A DNA stretch of 25,163 nucleotides from Lentisphaeria bacterium (GCA_019408975.1 DXVA01000020.1:1-25163), one strand, 5' to 3'. Positions 1 to 8,467 are shown, counted from the first letter of the stretch. Numbers and translations are program-made. Notes: generated from the letters alone by a model not told the origin.

Positions 1-372
1 GTCGAAAAGTTCGGAAATCAGGGCGGCATTCTCCATGTCTCTGGAGAGATCCCACATCGGGCCGTGTCCGCCGGGATAGAACACCGCGTCGAAATCTTCC
101 GCACGCACATATGCGAGCGGTTGTGTCTGGTCAAGAACCTTGTCGCCGGATTTTGTGAAGCGGCGTGTGCTTTCCGTCTGATTTTCTTCTTTCAGGCTTT
201 CCGGGTCGATCGGGACTTTTCCCCCGGCAGGAGATGCTGCCGTGATTTTATGTCCCGCATCCAGAAAACGGTAATACGGTGTTGTGAACTCCTCAAGCCA
301 AAGTCCGGTTGTGCGCCCGGTTGCACCGAGTTTGTTCCACGAAGTCAATACGATGAGAATTCTTTTTTTCAT
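1..372 (-). CDS. DJ-1/PfpI-family (Hsp31-like) protein, 5' part only
   Basis: The first 124 residues are visible on the minus strand; the gene runs off the left edge of the window. The N-terminus MKKRILIVLTSW followed by GATGRTTGLWLEE and, near residue 100, the segment AVFYPGGHGPMWDL is typical of the DJ-1/PfpI class I glutamine-amidotransferase-like fold, in the Hsp31/YhbO-like branch. Family members are cytosolic chaperones, deglycases or hydrolases. The nucleophilic cysteine lies beyond the window, so activity cannot be judged. The ATG is preceded by a G-rich stretch that could serve as a weak ribosome site. The gene diverges from the GH35 gene and has a clear promoter of its own. Confidence 0.85.
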   Translation of the reverse strand, partial: MKKRILIVLTSWNKLGATGRTTGLWLEEFTTPYYRFLDAGHKITAASPAGGKVPIDPESLKEENQTESTRRFTKSGDKVLDQTQPLAYVRAEDFDAVFYPGGHGPMWDLSRDMENAALISELFD

Positions 373-403
373 GATTCAGCCCCCCTTTTTGGATTTGTTG
401 TAA

Positions 404-432
404 ACAATACCCCGCTTTTTCCCTGCTGTCAA
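404..432 (-). promoter_or_regulatory. Promoter of the DJ-1/PfpI-like gene
   Basis: On the minus strand, TTGACA (432-427) and TATTGT (409-404) are separated by exactly 17 bases, a near-consensus sigma-70-type promoter about 32 bases upstream of the start codon. A small inverted repeat, TTGTT/AACAA with a 3-base centre at 395-407, overlaps the -10 box and could be an operator. Confidence 0.6.
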
Positions 433-445
433 GCGCTGTTTTTCC

Positions 446-474
446 TTGGGAGGGGGTGTTTGCAGCTTTATAAC
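446..474 (+). promoter_or_regulatory. Candidate promoter of the GH35 gene
   Basis: TTGGGA at 446-451 and TATAAC at 469-474 are 17 bases apart and would give a leader of about 135 bases. A second possibility closer to the gene is TTGAAA-N16-TACATT just upstream of 590. Neither is strong; sequence alone cannot choose between them. Confidence 0.3.
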
Positions 475-615
475 TGCTTAATGGATAAAAACTTGCTTCT
501 ATTTATTTGAGTGATTTCCGTCTGCCGGATAAAAGTAATATATTTTGATGATTTTTTGTTGAAAATGCTTTCCCGTCATCTACATTACCAGGAAACAACA
601 GAAAGGACGAGTTTC

Positions 616-2388
616 ATGACCGGTGAAAAGATCAAGGGGAAAATCGACGTTTCCAATGGTTCGATCAATATTGACGGCAGACCGACCCGGATTATTTCCG
701 GAACGATCCATTATTTCCGTATTCATCCTGACCAGTGGCGCGACCGGATCGCCAAGGCAAAGATGATGGGGCTCAATGCCGTTGAGACTTACGTCTGCCA
801 CAATCTGCATGAACCGCGTCCGGGGGAATTCGACTTTTCTGGAATGCTTGATTTCCCGAAATTCCTTGAGGAGATTCATGCACAGGGGATGTACGCGATT
901 GTCCGTCCCGGCCCCTATATTTGCGCCGAGTGGGAAAACGGCGGGCTGCCTGCATGGATGATGACTTTGCCGGGAATCCGTTTTCGTTGCATGAACGGCC
1001 CCTATATCGAGGCTTATAACCGCTATCTGAATACGCTGCTGCCTCTGATTCGTCCCAGTCTTTACACTTGCGGCGGCCCCGTGATTCTGATGCAGATCGA
1101 GAATGAATACGGCAGTTACGGGTGTGACAAACAGTATCTGGAGCATACGCGGAAACTTTACCTTGAAAACGGGATTGATGTGCCGCTGGTGACTTCCGAC
1201 GGGCCTGCGGATTTCATGTTGAACGGCGGAACGCTTCCCGGCTGTGTGCAGACGGTCAATTTCGGCAGTCGTGCCGTGGAGTCCTTTGCCGTTTCTCGCA
1301 AACACCGTCCGGAGGGGCCCGACTTCTGCATGGAATTCTGGAACGGCTGGTTCGATCACTGGGGCGAACCGCACCATACGCGCGATTCCGCCTCCGTGGC
1401 GAAAGAGCTGGATGATATGCTGAAGATGGGGGCTTCCGTAAATTTTTATGTGTTCTGCGGCGGCACGAATTTCGGTTTCATGAACGGTGCGAACGGCAAC
1501 GGGCTCAAGCCCGATGACTATGCACCCACTGTAACCAGTTATGATTACGATTCGCCGTTGACGGAGTGGGGAGATCCCACCCCGAAGTTTTTTGAATGCC
1601 AGGCTGTGATACGGAAATATCGGGAAGATGCGGAGTTCGGCACGCCGTCCGTATCGAAAAAAATTGCTCCGGGCGAGGTGAAATTCACAGGCTCCGCGCG
1701 TCTTGCGGATCATCTGGACAGAATCGGCGAATGTCATGAATCGGTGATGCCGGAGACAATGGAGCATTACGGGCAGAATTATGGTTTTATCCTTTACCGC
1801 ACAACGGTCAGAGGCCCTGTGGCGGGACAATCCCTGATGCTGTTCAATCTCCGCGACCGCGCTGTCGTTCACCTGAACGGCAGATATGTGGGAACGGTTT
1901 ATCGCAATGACAAGGAACAGTCTATTCCATGTGAGATTCCGGAGGGAGACAATACGCTCGATATTCTTGTGGAAAATATGGGGCGCATCAACTATGGCCC
2001 GAAAGTCGGTTATGACACGAAAGGGATCAGCGGCGTCGGGATCAGCCTTCAGCAGCAGAGCTGCTTCAAAACATGGACGCTGCCGCTTGATGATCCGGGG
2101 AAGTTGACTTACGGTGCATTTTGCGCGGAGGAGAATATTCCGGCGTTTCATCGCGGCGAGTTCATGCTCGACACTCCTGCCGACACCTTTGTGGAATTTC
2201 CCGGTGTGAAGGGAGTAGTTTATGTGAACGGCTTCAATCTCGGACGTTACTGGAACATCGGTCCCGGCAATACTTTGTACGTGCCTGCTCCGATTCTGCG
2301 GAAAGGCAGGAATGAAATTGTCGTGTTTGAACTCCACAAACTGAAGACCGATGGAGTTTTCTTTACCGATACTCCGCAGCTGGACTGA
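616..2388 (+). CDS. GH35 beta-galactosidase
   Basis: A 590-residue glycoside hydrolase family 35 enzyme, expected to release terminal beta-galactose. The N-terminal TIM barrel carries the family signature GGPVILMQIENEYG (about residues 153-166), whose Glu164 matches the acid/base. CMEFWNGW around residue 240 supplies the nucleophile Glu240. The C-terminal third (VVHLNGRYVGTVYR, then VVYVNGFNLGRYWNIGP) matches the jelly-roll domains of GH35 enzymes. The open frame extends further upstream, but ATG 616 is chosen because AAAGGA lies 8 bases before it and family homology begins just after. No signal peptide is evident, so it is probably cytosolic and acts on imported oligosaccharides (inference). 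It stands alone on the plus strand. Confidence 0.93.
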   Translation: MTGEKIKGKIDVSNGSINIDGRPTRIISGTIHYFRIHPDQWRDRIAKAKMMGLNAVETYVCHNLHEPRPGEFDFSGMLDFPKFLEEIHAQGMYAIVRPGPYICAEWENGGLPAWMMTLPGIRFRCMNGPYIEAYNRYLNTLLPLIRPSLYTCGGPVILMQIENEYGSYGCDKQYLEHTRKLYLENGIDVPLVTSDGPADFMLNGGTLPGCVQTVNFGSRAVESFAVSRKHRPEGPDFCMEFWNGWFDHWGEPHHTRDSASVAKELDDMLKMGASVNFYVFCGGTNFGFMNGANGNGLKPDDYAPTVTSYDYDSPLTEWGDPTPKFFECQAVIRKYREDAEFGTPSVSKKIAPGEVKFTGSARLADHLDRIGECHESVMPETMEHYGQNYGFILYRTTVRGPVAGQSLMLFNLRDRAVVHLNGRYVGTVYRNDKEQSIPCEIPEGDNTLDILVENMGRINYGPKVGYDTKGISGVGISLQQQSCFKTWTLPLDDPGKLTYGAFCAEENIPAFHRGEFMLDTPADTFVEFPGVKGVVYVNGFNLGRYWNIGPGNTLYVPAPILRKGRNEIVVFELHKLKTDGVFFTDTPQLD

Positions 2389-2476
2389 TTCGGGAACAGG
2401 TCTGTTTCCACGGTGCCGCAATTCAGGACACAGGGATTTCAGGTCTGTCTTTGACCTGCGGAACCGCTTGGAATGA

Positions 2477-2629
2477 GGCACAAAAACGTTTTTCGCACTG
2501 CGGCATGTTCCTTATGAAACGCAGGAGCGCGAGCTTTATCATGAGATGATCCATGAATTGAAAGAGGATGTGGAAATTGCCGAGACACGTTATAAAAAAC
2601 AGCAGGGAGACGCAACAGAAGAGTTCTGA
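2477..2629 (+). pseudogene. Possible C-terminal remnant of a lost gene
   Basis: After an in-frame TGA at 2474-2476, the frame stays open for 50 codons to TGA at 2627-2629. It encodes a charged, helical-looking tail (VPYETQERELYHEMIHEL, then KEDVEIAETRYKKQQGD). This looks like genuine protein sequence but has no start codon with a ribosome site and no recognisable domain. It may be the end of a decayed gene or a chance frame; I cannot name a family. Confidence 0.25.
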
Positions 2630-2655
2630 AACATTCTTCATCCGGATATCTGGGC

Positions 2656-2697
2656 ATTTTGAGAAACGGGAAGGGGGTTGGCATCATTTCTCAAAAT
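2656..2697. repeat. 11-bp perfect inverted repeat, AT-rich
   Basis: ATTTTGAGAAA (2656-2666) and TTTCTCAAAAT (2687-2697) are perfect complements around a 20-base loop. There is no T-run on either side, so it is not a standard intrinsic terminator. It lies in the gene-poor stretch after the GH35 gene, where its role is unknown. Confidence 0.5.
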
Positions 2698-2721
2698 ACA
2701 AACACTAAGTGAACGGCATTA

Positions 2722-2800
2722 GGTGAACCGTCGGACCGCGACAATGGCAGAGTCTCCGACTCAAGAAAAATGTTCACACATGCTTTCGCTTCAAAGCCGA
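2722..2800 (+). repeat. Degenerate intergenic repeat, copy A
   Basis: This stretch aligns with 10709-10792 over nearly its whole length: GGT..GAACCG..GGACC, then GACAA-GGCAGAG, then a short hairpin region, ending in the identical GCTTCAAAGCCGA. Identity is high but interrupted by small gaps. Neither copy has a start with a ribosome site, so it is read as a noncoding repeat. It sits between the convergent GH35 and capA-like genes. The rest of 2389-2967 holds only the inverted repeats listed separately. Confidence 0.5.
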
Positions 2801-2876
2801 AACGGAAAGCCGGGATATCACTCTCAAAAAATCAAATCCGCCCCTGTTTCCATCCCCTTGCAGGGCACGCCTGGCA

Positions 2877-2958
2877 GAAACGGAACAGGAGACTCCGGCA
2901 AAGCGGAAAATAGCGAAATCAATCCGCTGCCTGGTCTGTCTGCTCCTGTCTCCGTTTC
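2877..2958. repeat. Long imperfect palindrome downstream of the capA-like gene
   Basis: GAAACGGAACAGGAG (2877-2891) pairs with CTCCTGTCTCCGTTTC (2943-2958), broken only by one bulged base. An inner stem, AGCGG (2902-2906) with CCGCT (2924-2928), is flanked by a further GGC/GCC. It starts 10 bases past the stop of the minus-strand metallophosphatase gene, so it would form a stable 3' structure on that mRNA. It lacks a T-tract. Confidence 0.5.
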
Positions 2959-2967
2959 ACCGTTCTG

Positions 2968-4203
2968 TCATTTCATCCACGGCGGATTCTGCAGAGCCAG
3001 AATCTCATCCTGCAGCAGCTTCGCCTCGTCGATGCGATGTTCTTCAATCAGACGCAAGGTCTGTTTCATGAGATCGTTATGCGCCTCGCACGTAAAAAGA
3101 TTTCTTGCCGGAAGCCATGATTTGACAACATCATGCTGATTCCAGTCCGGCGGCCAGTTTTCCACTTTGTCCTTGTTCAGACAGCTCAAATAACCGATAC
3201 CGGACCAGGTGCACCATCCCTCGAAATAACGCTGGATCATTTCGGGGTCTTGAATCACGGCGGAGATTTTCTCATACATTTCGAAGAACATCTTTTCGTC
3301 TTCCGGATTCAATGCAGTAATGGAAGTCATATCAAATTTATAAGGCTGAAGCTCCACTGCGTAAACTCCCTTCTCATCGCAGTAGAATTTGCTCAGATAA
3401 CCGGTTTTCCAGCATCCTTTCTGCGCTCCGCCGAACTCGGGATACGGGAAATAGAAATTGCCGGGAGAATAAATGATCGGCACATCTTCAAAGACTTCGC
3501 AGCCGACATTGCAATGAGTATGGCAACCCCAGACGATATCCGCTCCGGCACTGGCAAACTGACGATAGACTTCCACCATTCTGGGAGACGGATAAGCATA
3601 ATGTTCGTGCCCGCCGTGAATCGCAACGATCACGATGTCCGCATTCTGCCGGACTTCCTTGATCTGGCGGATATTGCTGAACGGTTCCATAGGCGCCACT
3701 CCCGCCTTGTTTCTGCCGGCGGTGCCGAACTCGTTTTCCGCAAAATTGATGATCGCAACCTTCAATCCTTTGCAGTCAAGATAAAGGGGTTTTTTCGAAT
3801 CCGCCAGATTTTTCCCGGCGCCGACATGCTTGAATCCGGCTTTCTCAATGTGGGAAATGGTTTCAACTACAACATCGGGACCGAAGTCCCCCACATGGTT
3901 GTTGGCGAGCAGCATCACATCGATATCAAGCGCCTTGCCGAGATTCAGGCATTCCGGGGGACATTTCAGGTTGGGACCGCATTTGTCGATCGGCGTGTCC
4001 GCGGCGGTCAGAGTCGTCTCCCACTGCATGATCTTCAGGTCGGCGGAAGCAATGAACGGTTTCACTCCGGCGACCAGCGCTTCACTGTGATTGATCGCCT
4101 GCTCCTGTGCTTCAGGAAATTTCGGGCAGACGTCTCCAGTCAGAACCGCGGTAAATGTTTTCCCGACAGGTTCACGAAGTTTCATCATCTTGTTTTGAAA
4201 CAT
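2968..4203 (-). CDS. CapA/PgsA-like metallophosphatase-fold protein
   Basis: A 411-residue protein of the CapA (PGA_cap) calcineurin-like metallophosphatase superfamily. Visible motifs in order are TGDVCP (22-27), LANNHVGDFG (99-108), AIHGGHEHY (194-202), GCHTHCNVG (226-234) and IYSPGNFYF (244-252), which together form the metal-binding active site. Known CapA proteins take part in poly-gamma-glutamate capsule export, but many relatives are of unknown function. This one has no signal peptide or membrane anchor and no capB/capC neighbours, so a capsule role is doubtful. ATG 4203 is chosen over the longer frame because AAGAGGA stands 6 bases before it. It is a single transcription unit with a promoter at 4254-4282. 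Confidence 0.85.
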   Translation of the reverse strand: MFQNKMMKLREPVGKTFTAVLTGDVCPKFPEAQEQAINHSEALVAGVKPFIASADLKIMQWETTLTAADTPIDKCGPNLKCPPECLNLGKALDIDVMLLANNHVGDFGPDVVVETISHIEKAGFKHVGAGKNLADSKKPLYLDCKGLKVAIINFAENEFGTAGRNKAGVAPMEPFSNIRQIKEVRQNADIVIVAIHGGHEHYAYPSPRMVEVYRQFASAGADIVWGCHTHCNVGCEVFEDVPIIYSPGNFYFPYPEFGGAQKGCWKTGYLSKFYCDEKGVYAVELQPYKFDMTSITALNPEDEKMFFEMYEKISAVIQDPEMIQRYFEGWCTWSGIGYLSCLNKDKVENWPPDWNQHDVVKSWLPARNLFTCEAHNDLMKQTLRLIEEHRIDEAKLLQDEILALQNPPWMK

Positions 4204-4253
4204 GATATTCCTCTTTTGAAATTGATTTGCTTTGGAAAAAAGCGTCTGACCAT

Positions 4254-4282
4254 ACAATAAATGCCAACGTTGGCATTTTCAA
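4254..4282 (-). promoter_or_regulatory. capA-like promoter with LacI-type operator in the spacer
   Basis: On the minus strand, TTGAAA (4282-4277) and TATTGT (4259-4254) are 17 bases apart. The spacer is almost wholly filled by the perfect 18-bp palindrome AATGCCAACGTTGGCATT (4260-4277), whose core TGCCAACGTTGGCA fits the central-CG operator pattern of LacI/GalR-family regulators. A bound regulator would block the promoter directly. No LacI gene lies in the window. Confidence 0.65.
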
Positions 4283-4314
4283 GAAGACTGTGCAATACTT
4301 ATCGTATTTTTTCG

Positions 4315-5484
4315 TTACACAAAACTGTGCGTAATCGTGATTTGTGTGTTCACACGTTTGTCGTGTTCCCGGAGCAGATGCGTGATCTTCCGGATCAGCT
4401 CCTGATTGGTCAGGACAAATTTTCTCGGAACAAGAAGCTGGAAATTCAGCAGAATCTGCTCTTCCGATTTTTCAAGACGGAAATCGTAAACTTTCAGTTC
4501 CGGGTCGAGACTGCCGATCAAATCCTCCGCAAGAGTCCGCCAGCGCTTCAGTTCCGGCTCCTGACTGAAAAACGGATCGCAATGCAGAAGCAGGCGCACC
4601 GGCATATGGCGCGCGATATCGACTTCCGCCGCTTCCAGAGCATCGTGAATTTGAACCATGTCATTCTTTTCCGGATTTACCTCTGCATGTGCGGTCGCAA
4701 AATAACGGTCCGGCCCATAGCTGTGCACAATGATGTCATGCACGCCGCAGATATCCCGGCACTTCAAAAGACGCTTGCGGATCTCCTCCACAAGCTTCCT
4801 GTCGGGACACTCCCCGAGGAGTGGATTGATGATCTCCCTGACCATCTCCGCCCCGCCGAGTATAATGAAGAGCGCCACAAGAAGACCGGCGACGCCATCG
4901 ACGGGAAAACTGGTGTATTGGGATACCACAAGAGAAATGATCACAAGGGAAGTCGTGAGAATGTCGCTCAGGCTGTCGAATGCAACCGCATGAATGGCCT
5001 TCGATGCAATCTTCCGTGAAACCTTCCGGTAAAAGAAAAACATCCAGAGTTTCACCGGCAACGTCGCCAGCAGAAGCACAAGGGCGACAGCCGTCATTTC
5101 AACTTCAGACGGCCGGATCAGACGCTCGAAAGAAAGCTTCAGAAAATCCAGCCCTACCGCGATGATGATAATTGCCACGATCAGTCCCGCAACATATTCA
5201 AGCCGTCCGTGCCCGAACGGATGCTCATCATCCGCCGGCTTGCCTGCCAGTTTGAATCCGAACAGTGTGATCACCGCCGAACCGGCATCCGAAAGATTGT
5301 TCACCGCGTCCGCAGTCACGGCGATGCTTCCCGTCAGAATCCCGACCGCAACCTTGACAATGCACAACACCAGATTGGTCAGGATTCCATACCAGCCGCA
5401 AAGGACGCCGTAAGAGGTCCTGACCTGCGGCGACGCAATCTTGTCCGGGTTTCTGATAAAAAGTCTGATCAATAATTCATTCAT
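4315..5484 (-). CDS. Cation diffusion facilitator (CDF) metal transporter
   Basis: A 389-residue CDF-family antiporter, expected to export a divalent metal (Zn, Mn, Fe or Co) in exchange for protons at the inner membrane. The N-terminal half has about six membrane segments. The motif ADAVNNLSDAGS in TM2, HPFGHGRLEY in the loop after it, and AFDSLSDILTTS in TM5 (a D-x3-D site) mark the metal site. The C-terminal part (VHDIIVHSYGPDRYFATAHAEV) is the cytoplasmic dimerisation domain, followed by about 100 extra residues that make it longer than typical 300-residue members. An upstream in-frame GTG exists at 5493, but ATG 5484 has AGGTG correctly spaced. Metal specificity cannot be read from the sequence. 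Confidence 0.9.
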   Translation of the reverse strand: MNELLIRLFIRNPDKIASPQVRTSYGVLCGWYGILTNLVLCIVKVAVGILTGSIAVTADAVNNLSDAGSAVITLFGFKLAGKPADDEHPFGHGRLEYVAGLIVAIIIIAVGLDFLKLSFERLIRPSEVEMTAVALVLLLATLPVKLWMFFFYRKVSRKIASKAIHAVAFDSLSDILTTSLVIISLVVSQYTSFPVDGVAGLLVALFIILGGAEMVREIINPLLGECPDRKLVEEIRKRLLKCRDICGVHDIIVHSYGPDRYFATAHAEVNPEKNDMVQIHDALEAAEVDIARHMPVRLLLHCDPFFSQEPELKRWRTLAEDLIGSLDPELKVYDFRLEKSEEQILLNFQLLVPRKFVLTNQELIRKITHLLREHDKRVNTQITITHSFV

Positions 5485-5512
5485 CGGTTTCACCTGTCAT
5501 TTGAAACTGAGA

Positions 5513-5540
5513 ACTATAGGAGAAAAAACGGCGATTGCAA
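5513..5540 (-). promoter_or_regulatory. Promoter of the CDF transporter gene
   Basis: On the minus strand, TTGCAA (5540-5535) and TATAGT (5518-5513) are spaced 16 bases apart, giving a short leader of about 25 bases. No metal-regulator box was recognised. Confidence 0.5.
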
Positions 5541-5618
5541 ATATTTTTCCGGATTTTGTTCCTTTTTTCCCTTCATCGGCAAGAACCTGATCCATCAAGT
5601 TCGAGGACTCCGGCGGAA

Positions 5619-5698
5619 TTTCCGTCGGCTCTCGATGCTTCGCTTCTCGTCCGTAAGCGGTTGGAACCGCCGCCGGGGAAGAAAGAACATGAGGGCTG
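5619..5698 (+). repeat. Degenerate intergenic repeat, copy C (two modules)
   Basis: The first module (5619-5650, with CGGCTCTCGATGCTTCG) matches the reverse complement of 10621-10656. The second (5659-5698, with GGTTGGAACCGCCGCCGG) matches 10709-10740 in the same orientation. The modules are therefore rearranged relative to copy B. GCGGTTGGAACCGC is itself a 6-bp hairpin. The gene-free stretch 5494-5807 contains this repeat, the CDF promoter and two hairpins. Confidence 0.45.
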
Positions 5699-5702
5699 CG
5701 CG

Positions 5703-5721
5703 GCAGGTGAGAGTCACCTGC
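5703..5721. repeat. Hairpin in the kdpC-CDF intergenic region
   Basis: GCAGGTGA and TCACCTGC form a perfect 8-bp stem with a GAG loop. A related but imperfect hairpin, GCAGGTGC-GTT-GCATCTGC, lies at 5765-5783, 25 bases beyond the kdpC stop. The second could contribute to ending the kdp transcript: on the minus strand it is followed after a few bases by ATATTTTT. Confidence 0.4.
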
Positions 5722-5807
5722 ACCCCGGCTAAGCAAGTTTGCCGCCTTCTAAAAATATCATGGTGCAGGTGCGTTGCATCTGCTGAAGTAAATCTGCTTA
5801 CATCATG

Positions 5808-6374
5808 TCACTGCCGATATTGATCCAATGCAAGATTCAGCATCAGGACATTGACGATCGGTTCATTGCGCATGATACCTCCGGGATATTCCACCTGGGA
5901 ATCTACAATTTTCCGAAGCTCGGACTCACTCATACCGCGTGCTTTGGCAACACGCGGCATCTGGAACTCCGCAGCCGCAAGCGTAATATGCGGATCAAGC
6001 CCGCTCCCGGAAGCGGTCACCATATCCGCCGGAATGGGATTTCCCACGCTTGCGCCGTATCTTTTGATGATTTCCCGCGCCCGTTCCGTAATTGCAGGGG
6101 AAGTCGGAGTCAGATTGCTTCCGCCCGCGCCCGCTCCATTGTAATTTACCGCAGACGGACGGCTGTGGAAATATTTATCCTGCGTAAATGCCTGTGCCAC
6201 CTGGCGACTGCCGACGTATTCTCCGGAAGCATTCTTCACCAGAGAGCCATTTGCGGTATTCGGCACCAGAATCTGCGCAATTCCCCAGATCGCCAGAGTA
6301 TAGGCGACACAGCACAGCAGAATACTCAAAACCGCGGTTCTCACCGCGCCGGCAATATCGGTCACGATATTCAT
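5808..6374 (-). CDS. kdpC: Potassium-transporting ATPase subunit C
   Basis: A 188-residue KdpC, the single-span accessory subunit that stabilises the KdpFABC potassium pump and raises ATP affinity. There is one N-terminal membrane helix (VRTAVLSILLCCVAYTLAIW). The family sequences GSRQVAQAFTQDKYFHSRPS and SGLDPHITLAAAEFQMPRVAKAR (with small variations) are clear, and the length is normal. The gene lies 19 bases after kdpB, and AAAGGAGA precedes the ATG by 8 bases. It is the last gene of the operon. No kdpD/kdpE sensor-regulator pair follows in the window. Confidence 0.96.
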   Translation of the reverse strand: MNIVTDIAGAVRTAVLSILLCCVAYTLAIWGIAQILVPNTANGSLVKNASGEYVGSRQVAQAFTQDKYFHSRPSAVNYNGAGAGGSNLTPTSPAITERAREIIKRYGASVGNPIPADMVTASGSGLDPHITLAAAEFQMPRVAKARGMSESELRKIVDSQVEYPGGIMRNEPIVNVLMLNLALDQYRQ

Positions 6375-6393
6375 AATTCAAATCTCCTTTCCA

Positions 6394-8451
6394 TTAAAAT
6401 AATCCGGCGGCATTCAAAACCATATCAATCAGTTTGATACCGGCAAACGGGGCAATCACGCCGCCGAAGCCGTAGATGAACAGATTGCGCGCCAACAGGG
6501 CTTCCGCTCCCATCGGGCGGTATCTGACGCCTTTCAAGGCAATCGGAATCAGCAGCGGAATAATGACCGCATTGAAGATCAGCGCCGACAGGATTGCACT
6601 TGAAGGAGTGGCGAGACGCATGATATTCAGCACTGCCAGTTCGGGAATCGCCAGCATGAATATGGCAGGAATGATCGCAAAATATTTCGCCACATCGTTC
6701 GCAATGGAGAACGTTGTCAGCGCGCCTCGAGTCATCAGCAGCTGTTTGCCGATCTCGATGACCTCAATCAGTTTGGTCGGATCACTGTCAAGGTCAACCA
6801 TATTGCCGGCTTCTTTCGCCGCCTGCGTGCCGGAATTCATGGCAATGCCGATATCCGCCTGCGCCAGAGCAGGCGCATCGTTGGTCCCGTCGCCCATCAT
6901 CGCGACCAGACGTCCTTTCGCCTGTTCCCTGCGGATATAAGCCAGTTTGTCTTCCGGTTTTGCTTCTGCGATGAAATCATCCACGCCGGCTTCACGGGCG
7001 ATGGCAGCCGCCGTAAGCGGGTTGTCGCCCGTCACCATCACGACACGCAGTCCCATGGCGCGGAGACGTTTGAAGCGGTCGCGGATACCGGTTTTCAGAA
7101 TATCCGAGAGCGCGACGACACCGCAGATCCGGTTGTTCACGGCAATGACAAGCGGAGTGCATCCCCTTTCCGCAACAAGCGTGACAATCTCCTCGATATC
7201 ATGCGGAATCTTCACTTTCGCCTCCCTTGCAGCACGTGTCACGGCATCGGAAGCCCCTTTGCGGTAATGCGTTCCATCTGCGGCGTCATTGCCGCTCATG
7301 CGGGTCTGCGCAGTGAATTCCACAAGTTTGTAAGCGCCGTTGTCATGCGGTATGACGCCCCTGCGCATCTTTTCTGCGAGAGTAATGATGGAACGTCCTT
7401 CGGGAGTCCGGTCACCGAAAGAGGCGCAAACGGCAATATCAATCAGTTCATCACGGCTCACGCCGTTGACAGGGTAAAAATCCGATGCAAGACGGTCTCC
7501 GACGGTAATCGTTCCGGTTTTATCCAGCAGCAGCGTGTCGATATCCCCCGCCAGTTCCACAGCCTTGCCGCTCTTGGCAAGCACATTGGCGGCAATTGCG
7601 CGATCCATGCCGGCAATTCCGATCGCCGCCAGAAGCGCTCCGATTGTTGTCGGAATCAGGCAGACCAGCAGAGAGATCAGAGTCGGCAGGGGAATCGTCA
7701 CGTCAAAATATTTAGCCATGGGATACAGGGTTGCCGTCACCAGCAGAAAGCCGAGCGTAAGACCTGCCAGCGTGACGGTCAGAGCGAGTTCGTTCGGCGT
7801 TTTCTGGCGGACAGCCCCCTCGACCAGCGAAATCATGCGATCCAGAAACGACTCGCCTGCTCCCGCTGTGATCTTCACCGTAATCCGGTCGGAAAGAACG
7901 CGGGTGCCTCCGGTTACGCCGGAACGGTCGCTGCCGGCTTCACGCACGACGGGTGCGGATTCGCCGGTAATCGCGGATTCGTCAATGCTCGCCGCGCCAT
8001 CAATTACTTCGCCGTCGCCGGGAATCGTCTCTCCGGCGCTGACCACGACAATGTCGCCTGCGCGAAGCTCCGTGGAATTCACGGATTCCAGCCTGCCTGA
8101 GCCGTCAACCCGGTTTGCCATGGTCTGTTTCCGGCTGTTTTTCAGGCTGTCCGCCTGCGCCTTGCCGCGAACTTCCGCAAGCGCTTCGGCGAAATTGGCA
8201 AACAGCACAGTCAGCCATAGAACCAACATCACAAGCGTGGTATAAAGCAGGTTGGCGTTTTCGCTGAAAATATCGATGAACCACACCAATGCAGTCAACG
8301 CCGCACCGATTTCTGTAATGAACATGACGGGATTGCGTGCCATTGTCCCCGGGTTCAGCATCAGGAACGAGCGGCACAGTGCCGTCCATACCAGTGTCCT
8401 GTCAAACAGAGTTGCCCTGCGGCTCTCTTTCCGATTCATATTGATATCCAT
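6394..8451 (-). CDS. kdpB: Potassium-transporting P-type ATPase subunit B
   Basis: A 685-residue P-type ATPase, the catalytic subunit that powers uptake of potassium through KdpA. ITGESAPV (161-168) belongs to the actuator domain. DKTGTIT carries the phosphorylated Asp310. KGASDAV (398-404) is in the nucleotide domain and GDGTNDAPAL (520-529) is the hinge motif. Membrane segments flank these domains, and length and order match the family. The start at 8451 is supported by GGAG 6 bases upstream and lies 16 bases after the kdpA stop, consistent with one operon. Confidence 0.97.
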   Translation of the reverse strand: MDINMNRKESRRATLFDRTLVWTALCRSFLMLNPGTMARNPVMFITEIGAALTALVWFIDIFSENANLLYTTLVMLVLWLTVLFANFAEALAEVRGKAQADSLKNSRKQTMANRVDGSGRLESVNSTELRAGDIVVVSAGETIPGDGEVIDGAASIDESAITGESAPVVREAGSDRSGVTGGTRVLSDRITVKITAGAGESFLDRMISLVEGAVRQKTPNELALTVTLAGLTLGFLLVTATLYPMAKYFDVTIPLPTLISLLVCLIPTTIGALLAAIGIAGMDRAIAANVLAKSGKAVELAGDIDTLLLDKTGTITVGDRLASDFYPVNGVSRDELIDIAVCASFGDRTPEGRSIITLAEKMRRGVIPHDNGAYKLVEFTAQTRMSGNDAADGTHYRKGASDAVTRAAREAKVKIPHDIEEIVTLVAERGCTPLVIAVNNRICGVVALSDILKTGIRDRFKRLRAMGLRVVMVTGDNPLTAAAIAREAGVDDFIAEAKPEDKLAYIRREQAKGRLVAMMGDGTNDAPALAQADIGIAMNSGTQAAKEAGNMVDLDSDPTKLIEVIEIGKQLLMTRGALTTFSIANDVAKYFAIIPAIFMLAIPELAVLNIMRLATPSSAILSALIFNAVIIPLLIPIALKGVRYRPMGAEALLARNLFIYGFGGVIAPFAGIKLIDMVLNAAGLF

Positions 8452-8467
8452 AAGTTACTCCGTTAAA

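Noticed and set aside
580..2481. 633-codon open frame on the minus strand across the GH35 gene
   Set aside because: It is antisense to a gene with clear family motifs, and its translation is of low-complexity shadow type with no recognisable domain.
3133..4260. 375-codon plus-strand frame opposite the capA-like gene
   Set aside because: Mirror frame of a GC-rich gene; the metallophosphatase motifs lie on the other strand.
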